Position numbers and translations under genes: made by a program
The notes under the pieces: model-generated
Databases searched by the model: none
Seen by the model: only the letters and a program-made list of their open reading frames with translations
What the model was told of the DNA's origin: nothing
Origin: JAYODZ01 sp965660195
Lineage (GTDB): Bacteria > Pseudomonadota > Alphaproteobacteria > RS24
DNA: 60,547 bases
Assembly (NCBI GenBank): GCA_965660195.1
Contig: CBFHZM010000003.1
Location: 1 to 60,547 of the forward strand
Direction: 5' to 3'
Part shown: positions 18,001 to 26,083 of the stretch, in pieces
Position numbering within the stretch: the first letter of the stretch is position 1
Layout: every line of letters starts with the position of its first letter

Positions 18001-18173
18001 CCAGTGTGCAGGCGCAGTTTCTGCTCCCCATGGTGATTACGATCGCTTGGGGGTTGGCTTTTGCAACTATGATTGTGTTGATCTTATTGCCCGCCTTAAT
18101 GGGCGTTAAGAGCGACTTGCGCGCATTTCTAAATAGGCGTCGTCTGCGTGCAACGCAGTCCTTGGCGGAATGA
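15045..18173 (+). CDS. RND-family efflux permease (AcrB-like)
   Basis: A 1042-residue inner-membrane proton-driven exporter with the RND layout: one segment at the N-terminus, a large periplasmic loop, six segments, and a repeat of both. The proton-relay acids are in GIIVDDAIVVGEH in segment four. The second half carries LGLSGILVNNSIILISR. It works with the adaptor encoded just upstream. It resembles the broad RND group often annotated as multidrug or metal efflux; the periplasmic loops are too divergent to name a substrate. Its stop abuts the trkH stop on the other strand with no gap. Confidence 0.92.
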   Translation: MTPDRRPRTIIELFTRHPNASNLLLISFIFFGLFGLSRLNTQFFPTVTMNAVTINVMWPGAAAGDIDRNIVETIQSEVRFIEGVKELSSKARSGIAMLTVEFRRGTNMQKAKSEVEAAVNQITTLPKDSERPIIAQTSWYEDVISVLVSGPFDERAIKSYAKDIRDGLLEAGVDRVTFEALRDEEIWVEVLPSQLRRYDMTVGQIAARISESSLDVPGGVLRGDIERQVRAVGLALNAGDVGEIELRADPDGSRLLVRDVAHVHETFDANEGTGWSGENRAIRLNIMRTESSDSIKTSKIVQDYIAKIKPTLPPSLEVKTFDVRANKITQRINVLVGNGAGGMVLVLATLFLFLNARLAFWVAVGIPVSMLATFGFLWAFGMSINMLSMFALIMTVGIIVDDAIVVGEHSATLAEDGHGGMAAAEAGAHRMAMPVIAAALTTLAAFLPMLVIDNSFGDIVRPIPLVLLSVLMASLAECFFILPGHLRHALSQKPSRPIAFKQRFLNWFEDFKENRFRRFVERCFDQRYTTLAASLGVFLLCIGLLMSNRVPFRFFPSPEGEVVNAYVFFQPGTPRDQTMAGLRKVEAALRATEEKLTEGKGGLVQTIFTQVGRTPSSLGDERGYVWAELAPSEERDIRTREVLKVWEELIPDMGDMRRIFIRETRSGPPSDDIDIRLEGNDPLILKQAAMEVVDALGRFSGVNRPTDNLYYNKQELLLQVNERGAALGFDNQMIGIAARNNLEGAIAKRFARVDEEVTIRVLQPRQGERPRRLEDIDLQVPGSKPPRYVPLIDVVDIIERPGFSTIRRVDGKVAVSVTADFDPNAGNPNNVLEVMKTDILPDILSKYNLTYSFGGRTKDQAETMGKLLTGTGLALVLIYLILAFVFASYTTPLIIMSVIPFGLVGTVLGHFVQNFDLTFLSMIGLLGLSGILVNNSIILISRIQERQRDGEHEREAIINGIIDRFRAVILTSMTTVLGLAPLLFETSVQAQFLLPMVITIAWGLAFATMIVLILLPALMGVKSDLRAFLNRRRLRATQSLAE

Positions 18174-19610
18174 TTAACCGCGGCGCCAGAAACTAGGCAA
18201 CAGCATCACCAAGACGGTGAAAAACTCCAAACGACCCAGCAACATGCCGGCGCTTAATAGCCATTTCGCGCTATCAGGGAGCGATGAATAATTACCGCTT
18301 GGTCCAACGATTTCACCAAGCCCGGGGCCAACATTAGCGATTGCTGCAGCTGCAGCGGAAACGCTGGTCATCATATCAAGACCGATAAAGCTTAGGGCTA
18401 ACGCCAGAAGCGTAAAGGAAACAAAGAAGACGAGTGTCAAAGAAACAATACCGGCCGCGACGCCGTCGGATAATAATTTGCCATTATAGCGCAAGGGAAA
18501 GACGCCGCGCGGTACGGCGAGCTGGCGCAGGTAACGTTGTGTTGTCATAAAGGCGACCTGCAAACGAAAAACCTTAATTGCGCCTGTCGCCGAGCCGGTA
18601 CAGCCGCCGATCAAGGAAATGAAAAATAATGTGGCGGTGGCCACCGGCCCCCAGACATTATAGTCGGAGGCAGCGTAACCAGTTCCGGTAAGGACCGACA
18701 AGCCATTGAAGATAATAAAGCTGATGCCATCATTGGTTTGCGCGAGGGTAATCAAGATCAAGCTTGATAGCGCACAGATCAATAAAAAAGACTGAATTTG
18801 GCTGTTTTTGAAGAACTGTGCCGGACGTCCTGCAACCAGCTGAAATAAGCTCAAATAGGGAACTGATGACAGGAGCATGAACAAAATTGCCACCACATTT
18901 ATCAGGCTACTGTTGAAGTAACCGATGCTTGCATCGTGGGTTGAGAATCCACCTGTTGAGACTGTTGTCATGGAATGCGCTATCGCATCGAACGGGCTCA
19001 TGCCGGCTAAGAGGTAACAGAGAGCGCACAAAAAGGAGAGGCTCAGATAGAGCTGTAAAATAGAACCCGTTATTTGTTGCGTCCGAGGTAATATTTTTTC
19101 CGACGTGTCAGAGCTTTCGGTTCGGAAAAGCTGCATACCACCAATGTTCAACATTGGGAGAACGGCAATCGCCATAACGATGATGCCGACGCCGCCGAAC
19201 CAATTCAGCATCGCGCGCCAGAGCAAGATGCCTTTGTTCATGTTGTCTAGGCCCGATAAGACCGTTGCCCCCGTCGTGGTTAAGCCAGACATCGCTTCGA
19301 AAACCGCGTCGGTAAAGTCCAAACTAACCTCGCTGAGCATGAAAGGTAGGGCTGAAAATAGCGTTAGCGCTAACCAAGAAAAATTAGTCAGCAAAAAAGC
19401 TTGCCGTAAACCCAATGGCGGCAAGGGCCCGCGATTGATCAAAATCAAGGATACGGCAATAAAAGCTGTCAGGCTTGCGCTTATCAAAAAGCTCCGCCAA
19501 TCCTTGGAGTCTGTCAAAATATCGGCCAAAAGAGGTAAGGCCATGCCTACAGATAAGGCGGCGAGCAAGTAGCCGAGGATCAGATAGACGGTCCGATTTT
19601 CACGCATCAT
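18174..19610 (-). CDS. trkH: TrkH-family potassium uptake protein
   Basis: A 478-residue K+ transporter of the Trk/Ktr superfamily with four pore repeats. The filter segments are visible as SGLTTTGATVLSG, TTVSTGGFSTHD, LTGTGYAASD and IANVGPGLG. It imports potassium together with the NAD-binding regulator TrkA, which is not encoded here. The gene lies eight bases downstream of apaG on the same strand and meets the RND permease gene end to end. Confidence 0.92.
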   Translation of the reverse strand: MMRENRTVYLILGYLLAALSVGMALPLLADILTDSKDWRSFLISASLTAFIAVSLILINRGPLPPLGLRQAFLLTNFSWLALTLFSALPFMLSEVSLDFTDAVFEAMSGLTTTGATVLSGLDNMNKGILLWRAMLNWFGGVGIIVMAIAVLPMLNIGGMQLFRTESSDTSEKILPRTQQITGSILQLYLSLSFLCALCYLLAGMSPFDAIAHSMTTVSTGGFSTHDASIGYFNSSLINVVAILFMLLSSVPYLSLFQLVAGRPAQFFKNSQIQSFLLICALSSLILITLAQTNDGISFIIFNGLSVLTGTGYAASDYNVWGPVATATLFFISLIGGCTGSATGAIKVFRLQVAFMTTQRYLRQLAVPRGVFPLRYNGKLLSDGVAAGIVSLTLVFFVSFTLLALALSFIGLDMMTSVSAAAAAIANVGPGLGEIVGPSGNYSSLPDSAKWLLSAGMLLGRLEFFTVLVMLLPSFWRRG

Positions 19611-19618
19611 TCATCCGG

Positions 19619-20011
19619 TTAATGCAAAATTTTCTTGGCATAATCACTATCTAGAGAAAACAGAGGGATTTCAATTTCAAAGCGCTCGCCGCTTCGGGTT
19701 TCCATCAGATAGCTTCCGCGCATCATGCCGGTAGGGGTCGATAGGGGCGTCCCCGATGTATAGGCATAAGATCCGTCGGGGCCCAGAATGGGTTGCTCCC
19801 CGACGACACCTTCGCCTTTGACCTCCTGTACGCGACCCATGCCATCCGTAATAATCCAATGCCGCGAGAGCAGCTGAACCGTCTCTTCGCCAAGATTGGT
19901 AATGCGAATATGATAGGCCCAAACAAAATACTGGTTGTCGGGTTCGGACTCGTTTTCCAAAAATCGCGTTTCGACAGAGACGTGAATATCGCGGGTGCGG
20001 GCTTCGAACAT
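19619..20011 (-). CDS. apaG: ApaG domain protein
   Basis: A 130-residue ApaG protein, the usual size, with an FnIII-like beta fold. Typical segments are YHIRITNLGEETVQLLSRHW, ITDGMGRVQEV and GVVGEQPILGPDGSYAYTSG, then PTGMMRGSY. ApaG was linked to Co2+/Mg2+ resistance in Salmonella; its molecular role is not settled. It starts 17 bases after metZ, and trkH follows, so the three likely share a transcript. Confidence 0.93.
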   Translation of the reverse strand: MFEARTRDIHVSVETRFLENESEPDNQYFVWAYHIRITNLGEETVQLLSRHWIITDGMGRVQEVKGEGVVGEQPILGPDGSYAYTSGTPLSTPTGMMRGSYLMETRSGERFEIEIPLFSLDSDYAKKILH

Positions 20012-20028
20012 GTTACAAGCGACCCGCT

Positions 20029-21216
20029 TTAGCCCCGAACATCAAGTGCCTGCGTGAAGTCGTCAATCAGGTCTTGCGGGTCTTCGAGCCCAACCGAAAG
20101 CCGTAAACTGCCAGGTTTAATGCCAAGTTCTAGTTGCACCTCTGGGCTCAGCCGTTGGTGTGTGGTTGTGGCTGGATGCGTCGCCAAGGTTTTTGTGTCG
20201 CCAAGATTATTCGAGATGCGGGCAATATGCAGGGCATTTAGAACCGCAAAAGCATCGCTTTTACCGCCTTTAATATCCAGCGCGATCAGATTACCGCCGC
20301 GCGCCATTTGTTTTTTGGCAATGGCGTGTTGCGGATGATCGGACCGCCACGGGTAATAGACGCGCTCGACACGCGGATGTGCAGCCAGCGCATCGGCTAA
20401 GACTTCGGCATTGTTGCAATGGGCGTCAACGCGCGCATTCAACGTTTCCAGTGATTTCAGCATCACCCATGCATTGAATGGGCTGAGCGCTGGACCTGTT
20501 TGGCGCAAGAAATTGCTTAACTCGTCTTTAATAAAATCCTGGCGCCCGAGAATAATTCCGCCCATGCAGCGACCTTGACCGTCAATGTGTTTGGTTGCGC
20601 TATAGACGACAATGTCGGCCCCCAAATCCAAAGGCTTTTGCAAGATCGGGGTGGCAAAAACATTGTCGACGACCAGACGAATATTATTGGCCTTGGCGAT
20701 TTCGGCAACAGCGGCAATGTCAATGACTTCGAGCACTGGATTGGACGGCGTTTCAAGGAAAAACAGCTTGGTATTGGGTTGTATCGCCTGCTGCCACGCT
20801 GCTAGATCGTTGCCGTCGATCAAGGTTGAGGTGATGCCATAGCGCGGCAATAAGGTCTCAACAATGAAGCGGCAAGAGCCAAAAAGGGCCCGCGCCGAAA
20901 CAACATGATCGCCTGCTTTTAGTTGTGACAACATGGTTGCCGTCACTGCTGCCATGCCCGTCGCCGTGGCCCGGGCGTCGTCGGCGCCCTCGAGCGCAAT
21001 CATACGCTCTTCAAACATACGCACAGTGGGGTTGCCGAAGCGGGAATAAATATAACCGTCCTCTTCTTCTTTAAATCGAGCTTCGGCCTGCTCGGCGCAC
21101 TCATAGACATAGCCTGAGGTCAGAAACAGGGCTTCACTGGTTTCGCCAAATTGTGATCGCGTTTGCCCGCCATGCACGAGCTGGGTTTGGCTGCGCCATT
21201 TTTTATCTTTTGTCAC
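20029..21216 (-). CDS. metZ: O-succinylhomoserine sulfhydrylase
   Basis: A 395-residue Cys/Met-metabolism PLP enzyme. It makes homocysteine from an activated homoserine and sulfide. Motifs include YIYSRFGNPTVRMFEERM, the cofactor segment SARALFGSCRFI, FLETPSNPVLEV and the PLP lysine in VVYSATKHIDGQGR. The start chosen is the GTG at 21216, with GGAG nine bases upstream; the frame stays open further but that part does not look like the family. O-acetylhomoserine as substrate cannot be excluded. A strong hairpin sits just before the ribosome site. Confidence 0.88.
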   Translation of the reverse strand: MTKDKKWRSQTQLVHGGQTRSQFGETSEALFLTSGYVYECAEQAEARFKEEEDGYIYSRFGNPTVRMFEERMIALEGADDARATATGMAAVTATMLSQLKAGDHVVSARALFGSCRFIVETLLPRYGITSTLIDGNDLAAWQQAIQPNTKLFFLETPSNPVLEVIDIAAVAEIAKANNIRLVVDNVFATPILQKPLDLGADIVVYSATKHIDGQGRCMGGIILGRQDFIKDELSNFLRQTGPALSPFNAWVMLKSLETLNARVDAHCNNAEVLADALAAHPRVERVYYPWRSDHPQHAIAKKQMARGGNLIALDIKGGKSDAFAVLNALHIARISNNLGDTKTLATHPATTTHQRLSPEVQLELGIKPGSLRLSVGLEDPQDLIDDFTQALDVRG

Positions 21217-21228
21217 TGTATCGCTCCG

Positions 21229-21264
21229 GATTTTGTGGCCCGACACCAGTCGGGAGGCAAAATC
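21229..21264 (-). promoter_or_regulatory. Two-tier hairpin in the metZ leader
   Basis: On the minus strand: GATTTTG, three bases, CCCGAC, loop TGGT, GTCGGG, three bases, CAAAATC. The seven and six base-pair stems are perfect and are joined by a symmetric internal loop. The hairpin ends directly before CCGGAGCG, the metZ ribosome site, 13 bases from the start. It could control translation or attenuate transcription. It does not fit the SAM-II pattern. Confidence 0.55.
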
Positions 21265-21387
21265 ATGTAAAAACCCGTGGAATGTGAAGAAAAAAGCGAG
21301 AAGCGTCAAGACAGGACGCATTCGAGTTCGTAATATGTCGCGCAGAGGATGGGACAGTCAGCGCGAAAGGCGAAGAAAAGGGAAATC

Positions 21388-22572
21388 ATGGAGACGGATG
21401 AAGCTGCAGGGACAATGCATGTGAGCCAGCCGATGAGCCTGTTTCCGGACGATGACCGCCCGCAAGACCCGCCGACGCGGCAAGGGCAAACCCACGCCAT
21501 AGGGATACTTCCCGCGCATGGCATTACGGGCATGATGCGCGAGCAACAAATCTGGGCTCCAGGTGGAGTGCTCGAGGATCAAATTCAGCCAGCGAGTCTA
21601 GACCTCAGGCTTGGGGACACCGCCTATCGGGTGAGGGCCTCTTTTTTACCTGGTGCCAAAGGGCAGGTGATGCAGAAAATTGAGGGGTTGGCCTACCATA
21701 AGATCGACCTGACGCATGGTGCAGTTTTGGAAACTAATTGCGTCTATTTGGTTCCTTTGATGGAAGCGCTGGCTTTGCCCGAGCAAACCGCTGCCTTTGC
21801 CAACCCCAAAAGCTCGACAGGACGGATCGACGTATTCACGCGCGTAATCTGCGATTACGGCACAGAATTTGATAAAATTCCGGCTGGTTACAAGGGCCAT
21901 CTTTATCTGGAAATATCGCCCCGCACTTTTCCGATTTTGGTTCGCGCTGGCTCGCGCTTGTCGCAAATTCGGTTCCGGCGTGGCGGTAAATCGCACTCGG
22001 ACGCCGAATTACGGCGACTTCACAAAGATCATACATTGGTGGATGGCGACGCCAATATCGACAATGGGCTTGCCTTATCGATTGATTTACGCGGCGAGGG
22101 TGGCTCGGCACCAATCGGCTATCGCGCCCGCCGTCATGCAGGCATGATTGATGTCGATCGCAGCGCGGTGTTGGATTGGCGGCAATATTGGGATGCTATT
22201 TTGCCCGATGGATCGTCACGGCTGATTCTCGATCCCGATGAGTTCTATATTTTGGCGTCGCGGGAAGCGGTCACAATCCCGCCGACCCATGCCGCAGAAA
22301 TGGTTCCGTTTAATCCTCTCGTGGGGGAGTTCCGCGTGCATTATGCGGGCTTTTTTGACCCAGGCTTTGGCGCGCGCGAAGCGGGAGGCTCGGGTAGCCG
22401 CGCAGTGCTTGAGGTGCGCTCGCGCGAAGTCCCCTTTATTCTCGAGCACGGGCAAATTATCGGCCGCTTGGTATATGAGCGTCTGACCAAGGCGCCCGAG
22501 AAACTTTATGGCATTGCCTTGCAGTCGAATTATCAGCAGCAGGGCTTGCGCTTGTCGAAGCATTTTAAATGA
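21388..22572 (+). CDS. dcd: dCTP deaminase, long alphaproteobacterial form
   Basis: A 394-residue dCTP deaminase/dUTPase-like protein, twice the length of E. coli Dcd, as found in many Alphaproteobacteria. The first half has IQPASLDLRLGD and NPKSSTGRIDVFTRV (the SSxxR-type catalytic motif); the second half repeats the fold with the FDPGFG segment. It supplies dUMP precursors for thymidylate. Starting at the ATG at 21388 gives a good AAAGGGA ribosome site; an ATG at 21349 is also open. It is divergent from metZ and coupled to lrgA (ATGA). Confidence 0.85.
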   Translation: METDEAAGTMHVSQPMSLFPDDDRPQDPPTRQGQTHAIGILPAHGITGMMREQQIWAPGGVLEDQIQPASLDLRLGDTAYRVRASFLPGAKGQVMQKIEGLAYHKIDLTHGAVLETNCVYLVPLMEALALPEQTAAFANPKSSTGRIDVFTRVICDYGTEFDKIPAGYKGHLYLEISPRTFPILVRAGSRLSQIRFRRGGKSHSDAELRRLHKDHTLVDGDANIDNGLALSIDLRGEGGSAPIGYRARRHAGMIDVDRSAVLDWRQYWDAILPDGSSRLILDPDEFYILASREAVTIPPTHAAEMVPFNPLVGEFRVHYAGFFDPGFGAREAGGSGSRAVLEVRSREVPFILEHGQIIGRLVYERLTKAPEKLYGIALQSNYQQQGLRLSKHFK

Positions 22573-22922
22573 TCGGCGCGGTCGCATCTGGCGGCGCGGC
22601 GATCCTGCTCTGTCTTATTGGCGGCTATGTCCTCAAAGCAGTGACTGGCTGGTTTGTTCCTGTGCCCGTCTGGGGGCTGGTTTTATTATTGGTCTGGTTT
22701 GCTGTTTTGAGGCGCGTGCCGGCTGGTATTCGTCTCGTTGGTGAGTTTTTGCTGCGGCATATGGCACTGTTCTTTATTCCGCCAACGCTGGGTTTAATCG
22801 GTATGGGGCCGCTCCTCAAGCAAGATGGTCTGGTACTTGGCTTGGCAATTATTGTGAGCACGACACTTGGTTTGGTGGTGACGGCGTTCGTATTCAATGT
22901 TTTGCGCGGGCGTGAAGCATGA
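22569..22922 (+). CDS. CidA/LrgA-family membrane protein
   Basis: A 117-residue protein with four hydrophobic segments and the CidA/LrgA pattern (FFIPPTLGLIGMGPLL after the third segment). The family is holin-like and in some bacteria influences autolysis or exports small organic acids. It overlaps dcd upstream and lrgB downstream, both by ATGA, so all three are coupled. Confidence 0.85.
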   Translation: MIGAVASGGAAILLCLIGGYVLKAVTGWFVPVPVWGLVLLLVWFAVLRRVPAGIRLVGEFLLRHMALFFIPPTLGLIGMGPLLKQDGLVLGLAIIVSTTLGLVVTAFVFNVLRGREA

Positions 22923-23668
22923 GTTTGCTAGCTGATAGTTTGGTTGCCTTTTGGGCTGGCCTCCCGGCTTCGCCTGAGGCTAGTGGTATTGGTTGGGCTG
23001 TCTTAACGCTTGCTATTTATCTGGGGGCGCTCGGGCTCAGATCACGTTTTGGGGCCTTTGCGTGGAATAGCCCACTCCTGACATCCGGTAGTGTGCTGGC
23101 GTTAATTTTGCTCACAGCCGATATTGAATATGATGCCTACATAGAGGGAAGTGACTGGTTGGGATGGCTCTTAATGCCGACAACTGTAGCCATGGCGATC
23201 CCGCTTTATGATCAACGCGCTATGTTGCGTAGCTTGCTACGGCCCGTTTTATCGGGTGTTGTCGTCGGCTCACTGACCGCGATGGGATCGGCCTTATTGG
23301 TTGCGGTGGCGTTAGGGGTCAGTCCTGAGAGCTTTGCTTCGCTGGCGCCAAAATCGGTCACAACACCGATTGCCATCGGCATTGGCTACGAAATTGGTGG
23401 CGTGTCGGCTTTGATCGCGGCTATTGTCATTGTCACTGGCCTATTCGGCATCATCATAGCGCCGATGCTTTTTAAACTCTTTGGCCTGACAGATCGCCGT
23501 GCCCAAGGGATAGCCTATGGCCTCGCGGCGCACGCAATAGGCACAGCCGAAGCCCTGCGGCTCGATCCGGTCATGGGCAGCTTTGCCGCTCTTGCGCTCG
23601 GTATTAACGGCATTTTTAGCGCAATATATATTCCTTTTGTGATGCGTCTACTTGGATCGGGTTTATAA
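22919..23668 (+). CDS. LrgB-family membrane protein
   Basis: A 249-residue partner of LrgA with about eight hydrophobic segments. Family segments are LAPKSVTTPIAIGIGYEIGG and RAQGIAYGLAAHAIGTAEAL. LrgAB-type pairs have been tied to murein-hydrolase control in Gram-positives and to glycolate/glycerate or pyruvate movement in plants and some bacteria. Which applies here cannot be read. It ends 21 bases before tRNA-Gly. Confidence 0.9.
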   Translation: MSLLADSLVAFWAGLPASPEASGIGWAVLTLAIYLGALGLRSRFGAFAWNSPLLTSGSVLALILLTADIEYDAYIEGSDWLGWLLMPTTVAMAIPLYDQRAMLRSLLRPVLSGVVVGSLTAMGSALLVAVALGVSPESFASLAPKSVTTPIAIGIGYEIGGVSALIAAIVIVTGLFGIIIAPMLFKLFGLTDRRAQGIAYGLAAHAIGTAEALRLDPVMGSFAALALGINGIFSAIYIPFVMRLLGSGL

Positions 23669-23689
23669 ATAGGCTAAGACGAGATTACC

Positions 23690-23763
23690 GCGGGTGTAGC
23701 TCAATGGTAGAGCAGAAGCTTCCCAAGCTTAAGACGAGGGTTCGATTCCCTTCACCCGCTCCA
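23690..23763 (+). tRNA. tRNA-Gly (anticodon CCC)
   Basis: A 74-base cloverleaf with acceptor stem GCGGGTG/CACCCGC, D arm GCTC/GAGC, anticodon loop TTCCCAA (CCC at 23722-23724), T arm with TTCGATT and an encoded CCA. The first anticodon-stem pair (G27 with A43) is a mismatch, but the other four pair. It reads GGG codons. Confidence 0.93.
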
Positions 23764-23789
23764 GCTTTCCCAGCATAGATCAACAAACA

Positions 23790-25190
23790 TCATATGACCG
23801 GCTGATGCGGCGTTTTAAACCACCGCATATTGCGCGTTAGAGTTTGGTAGAGCGCCAATAAAAGTGGCGGTAGTTGAAGCGCGTGATACAGAATGAGAAA
23901 AATAAGGGGGCTCTTTAGCTTTGGCCTACCGGGAAGCGCGTTCAGTCGCAGGAGACAAAAAATACGTCCGCTATAGATGAAGAAGGATAGCCAGCCAAGC
24001 CATGTCGAGGCGAGATAGGGAACGATATGACCAATATCGATCGCGAAAAAAATCAAAAAAGCGACATGCGCCAGAGGAGTAAAAATGCGGGCAATGAAAC
24101 CCACTAAAAACAGCAGGGTCGACAGGGCGCCAACTTGCCAAAAGAAATTGATGGGGTCTCGAAGGTGAACGAGTAGTGTTTGTAAATACCCAGTTGACCA
24201 ACGCGTGCGTTGGGAAAACCAGTCACGAAACTTAGCGGGCGCCGTCTCATAAACAGGCGATTTGAGGATCTCTATATCATAGCCAAAGCGCGCCAGACGA
24301 ATACCGAGATCGGCGTCTTCTGTGACATTGAAAGGATCCCATGCGCCGACCTTGCGCAGGACGCCCGCGCGGAAAAAATTACCTGCGCCTGAAAGTGGCG
24401 TTGGTGCACGACAGGCTAACCAGGCCGGCAATAAGAATGTGAATTGCATTGCATACTCTATCGCAAATAGATACGCGAGGGGCGATGCTCTATAGTGGGT
24501 AATTATGAGCGGGGCTTGTAGGCATGCGAGTTTGGTCGAGCTCGCTAAAAACCGCGCCGAGACCTCGCGCAATAATTCAGGATGCGGCCTATCTTCTGCG
24601 TCAAATATGCCAATGATCGACGATGATGCCAGGGTTAAGCCGTAATTGCAGGCGCGCGGTTTTGTCTGCGGAAGACCTTCTGGGACAATGCCCAAACGCA
24701 CATGGCTTGGCCAAACTAACTGGTGAAAGGCGGCTTGTGTGGCAAGGTCGTTTTGTTCGATCAGGATAATAATGTCACATTTTCTGGCAGGATAATCGAG
24801 GGTCGAAATGATATCTGCTAGCTGCGGCATCATATTGGCCTCATTATGAAGGGGAAAAAGAAGGGTCATTGTTAACAGGGCATCATCGTCCGCCTCGATC
24901 ACAGTGGAACTTGGTCGCTGCAGCGACATAATGAGGCCAACCCAATAAAAAAACCCTTGAAGGCTGCAGAAAATAAATAGCCCAAGAGGAATCACATACG
25001 TCGACGGCGCGTTCGCGATGATCGCATGAAGCACTGTGAGGCAAATGACAACCCCGCTATTCCATTTGCAAAAGCGAGCATTGCTCAGCCTAGGATAGCA
25101 GTGTGACAGTGGATTGAGGTCTATAGGATCTCGCCTCAATATTGCCGAGCTCTCCTGAAACCCTTCCTGAGGCAGTTCATGATTCTTCAT
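23790..25190 (-). CDS. Family 2 processive-type glycosyltransferase, membrane-bound
   Basis: A 466-residue inner-membrane GT2 enzyme. Two N-terminal membrane segments precede the catalytic domain, which has IIGIFDAEDRPHPELL (the DxD-type metal site), VTEDADLGIRLARFG (the TED acid) and SQRTRWSTGYLQ (the QxxRW motif), followed by four C-terminal segments. QxxRW is typical of cellulose/chitin-synthase-like, processive enzymes. No partner export or regulatory genes lie nearby, so the polymer or lipid made is unknown. A hydrophilic N-terminal stretch of about 45 residues precedes the first segment. Confidence 0.87.
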   Translation of the reverse strand: MKNHELPQEGFQESSAILRRDPIDLNPLSHCYPRLSNARFCKWNSGVVICLTVLHAIIANAPSTYVIPLGLFIFCSLQGFFYWVGLIMSLQRPSSTVIEADDDALLTMTLLFPLHNEANMMPQLADIISTLDYPARKCDIIILIEQNDLATQAAFHQLVWPSHVRLGIVPEGLPQTKPRACNYGLTLASSSIIGIFDAEDRPHPELLREVSARFLASSTKLACLQAPLIITHYRASPLAYLFAIEYAMQFTFLLPAWLACRAPTPLSGAGNFFRAGVLRKVGAWDPFNVTEDADLGIRLARFGYDIEILKSPVYETAPAKFRDWFSQRTRWSTGYLQTLLVHLRDPINFFWQVGALSTLLFLVGFIARIFTPLAHVAFLIFFAIDIGHIVPYLASTWLGWLSFFIYSGRIFCLLRLNALPGRPKLKSPLIFLILYHALQLPPLLLALYQTLTRNMRWFKTPHQPVI

Positions 25191-25280
25191 GATGTTTAGA
25201 GCTAAGGCCTAATGGCGCCCGCCGCCACGCGCTCAAAAGTGCATTAATGCAACGATAAACTTTTTAGTATTTGCTGGCGT

Positions 25281-26083
25281 TTATCGCGAGAGCGGTGCAC
25301 GCAATAAGGCAATCAGGCGCTCCTCATGCGGACTGCTCTCGACCAACCCGAGTTTGATGGCTTGCATCTCTGCGCCACAAAGCGGGGCTTGATAGCTGGC
25401 AAATAAGCGATCCCAGATTGACAAGCCGAAGCCGAAATTGGCGCTATCGGGATAGTCGACAGCGCGATGATGCATGCGGTGCATGTCAGGGGTGACAAAA
25501 AGCCAACATATTTTTGCGTCCCAGCTACGCAGCGACCAATTGGCATGATTAAAAAGGGCAAAGCTGCTGAGCAAAATCTCGAATAAAATGACGGTAACGG
25601 GAGATGCGCCCAGCGCGGTGATGGCGGCGAGCTTGACGGCGAGGCTAAAGACCGCCTCGCTAGGATGAAACCTTAGTGCTGAGCTGGTGTCGAGGTCCTG
25701 GTCGCTATGGTGCATCTTATGTAAACGCCATAGCCAAGGTAAGCTATGCAGCAGCCGGTGCTGNNNNNNNNNNGGCCATAGATAATGAGATCGAGAAGCA
25801 TGAGGCAAATCAGGGTTTCAGCCCAGATCGGGAACGGCAAAAGGGATGTTAAGCTGTATCCCCAAGTCTGTGTTTGAAGCCAGCCAGCATAACCGACCAA
25901 GCCAACCGGAAACACGACCCGCAAGATCAAGGTATTTAAGAGGCCAAATAGAAAATTGATCGTCCAACGCCGTCGGCGCGTCAAGTGGCGCGAAATTCTT
26001 GGAAACACGGCCTCGAGCAGGGATAGCCCGACAAAAACCCCAATAAAAACAGGCAGGCGAATGAGCTCCAGAGGTTCTTGCAT
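25281..26083 (-). CDS. Sterol desaturase/fatty acid hydroxylase family protein, interrupted by assembly gap
   Basis: A membrane di-iron hydroxylase. The three histidine clusters of the family are seen: QHRLLH right after the gap, LHKMHHSD and MHRMHHRAVDYPDSANFG. It starts at 26083 with hydrophobic segments up to LLDLIIYG, where ten N (25764-25773) intervene; the rest continues in another frame. The frame change comes from the placeholder length of the gap (8 or 11 bases would restore it), not from a true frameshift. The start overlaps the TerB-like gene stop (TGATG). Substrate unknown: sterol, fatty acid or alkylglycerol are possible for the family. Confidence 0.85.
25764..25773. other. Assembly gap (10 N)
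   Basis: Ten N inside the sterol-desaturase-family gene, between IIYG and QHRLLH. The true gap length is not known; the reading frame argues against exactly ten. Confidence 0.99.

Noticed and set aside
21217..21321. N-terminal extension of metZ by 35 residues
   Set aside because: The extension is hydrophobic and unlike the family; the GTG at 21216 has a good ribosome site and gives the normal length.
21217..21360. SAM-II riboswitch upstream of metZ
   Set aside because: No GCTAAA-type pseudoknot strand or typical core was seen; only the hairpin is kept as a finding.
25281..26083. Two separate genes (25281-25808 and 25673-26083)
   Set aside because: The frame change coincides with the ten N; motifs show a single hydroxylase gene.
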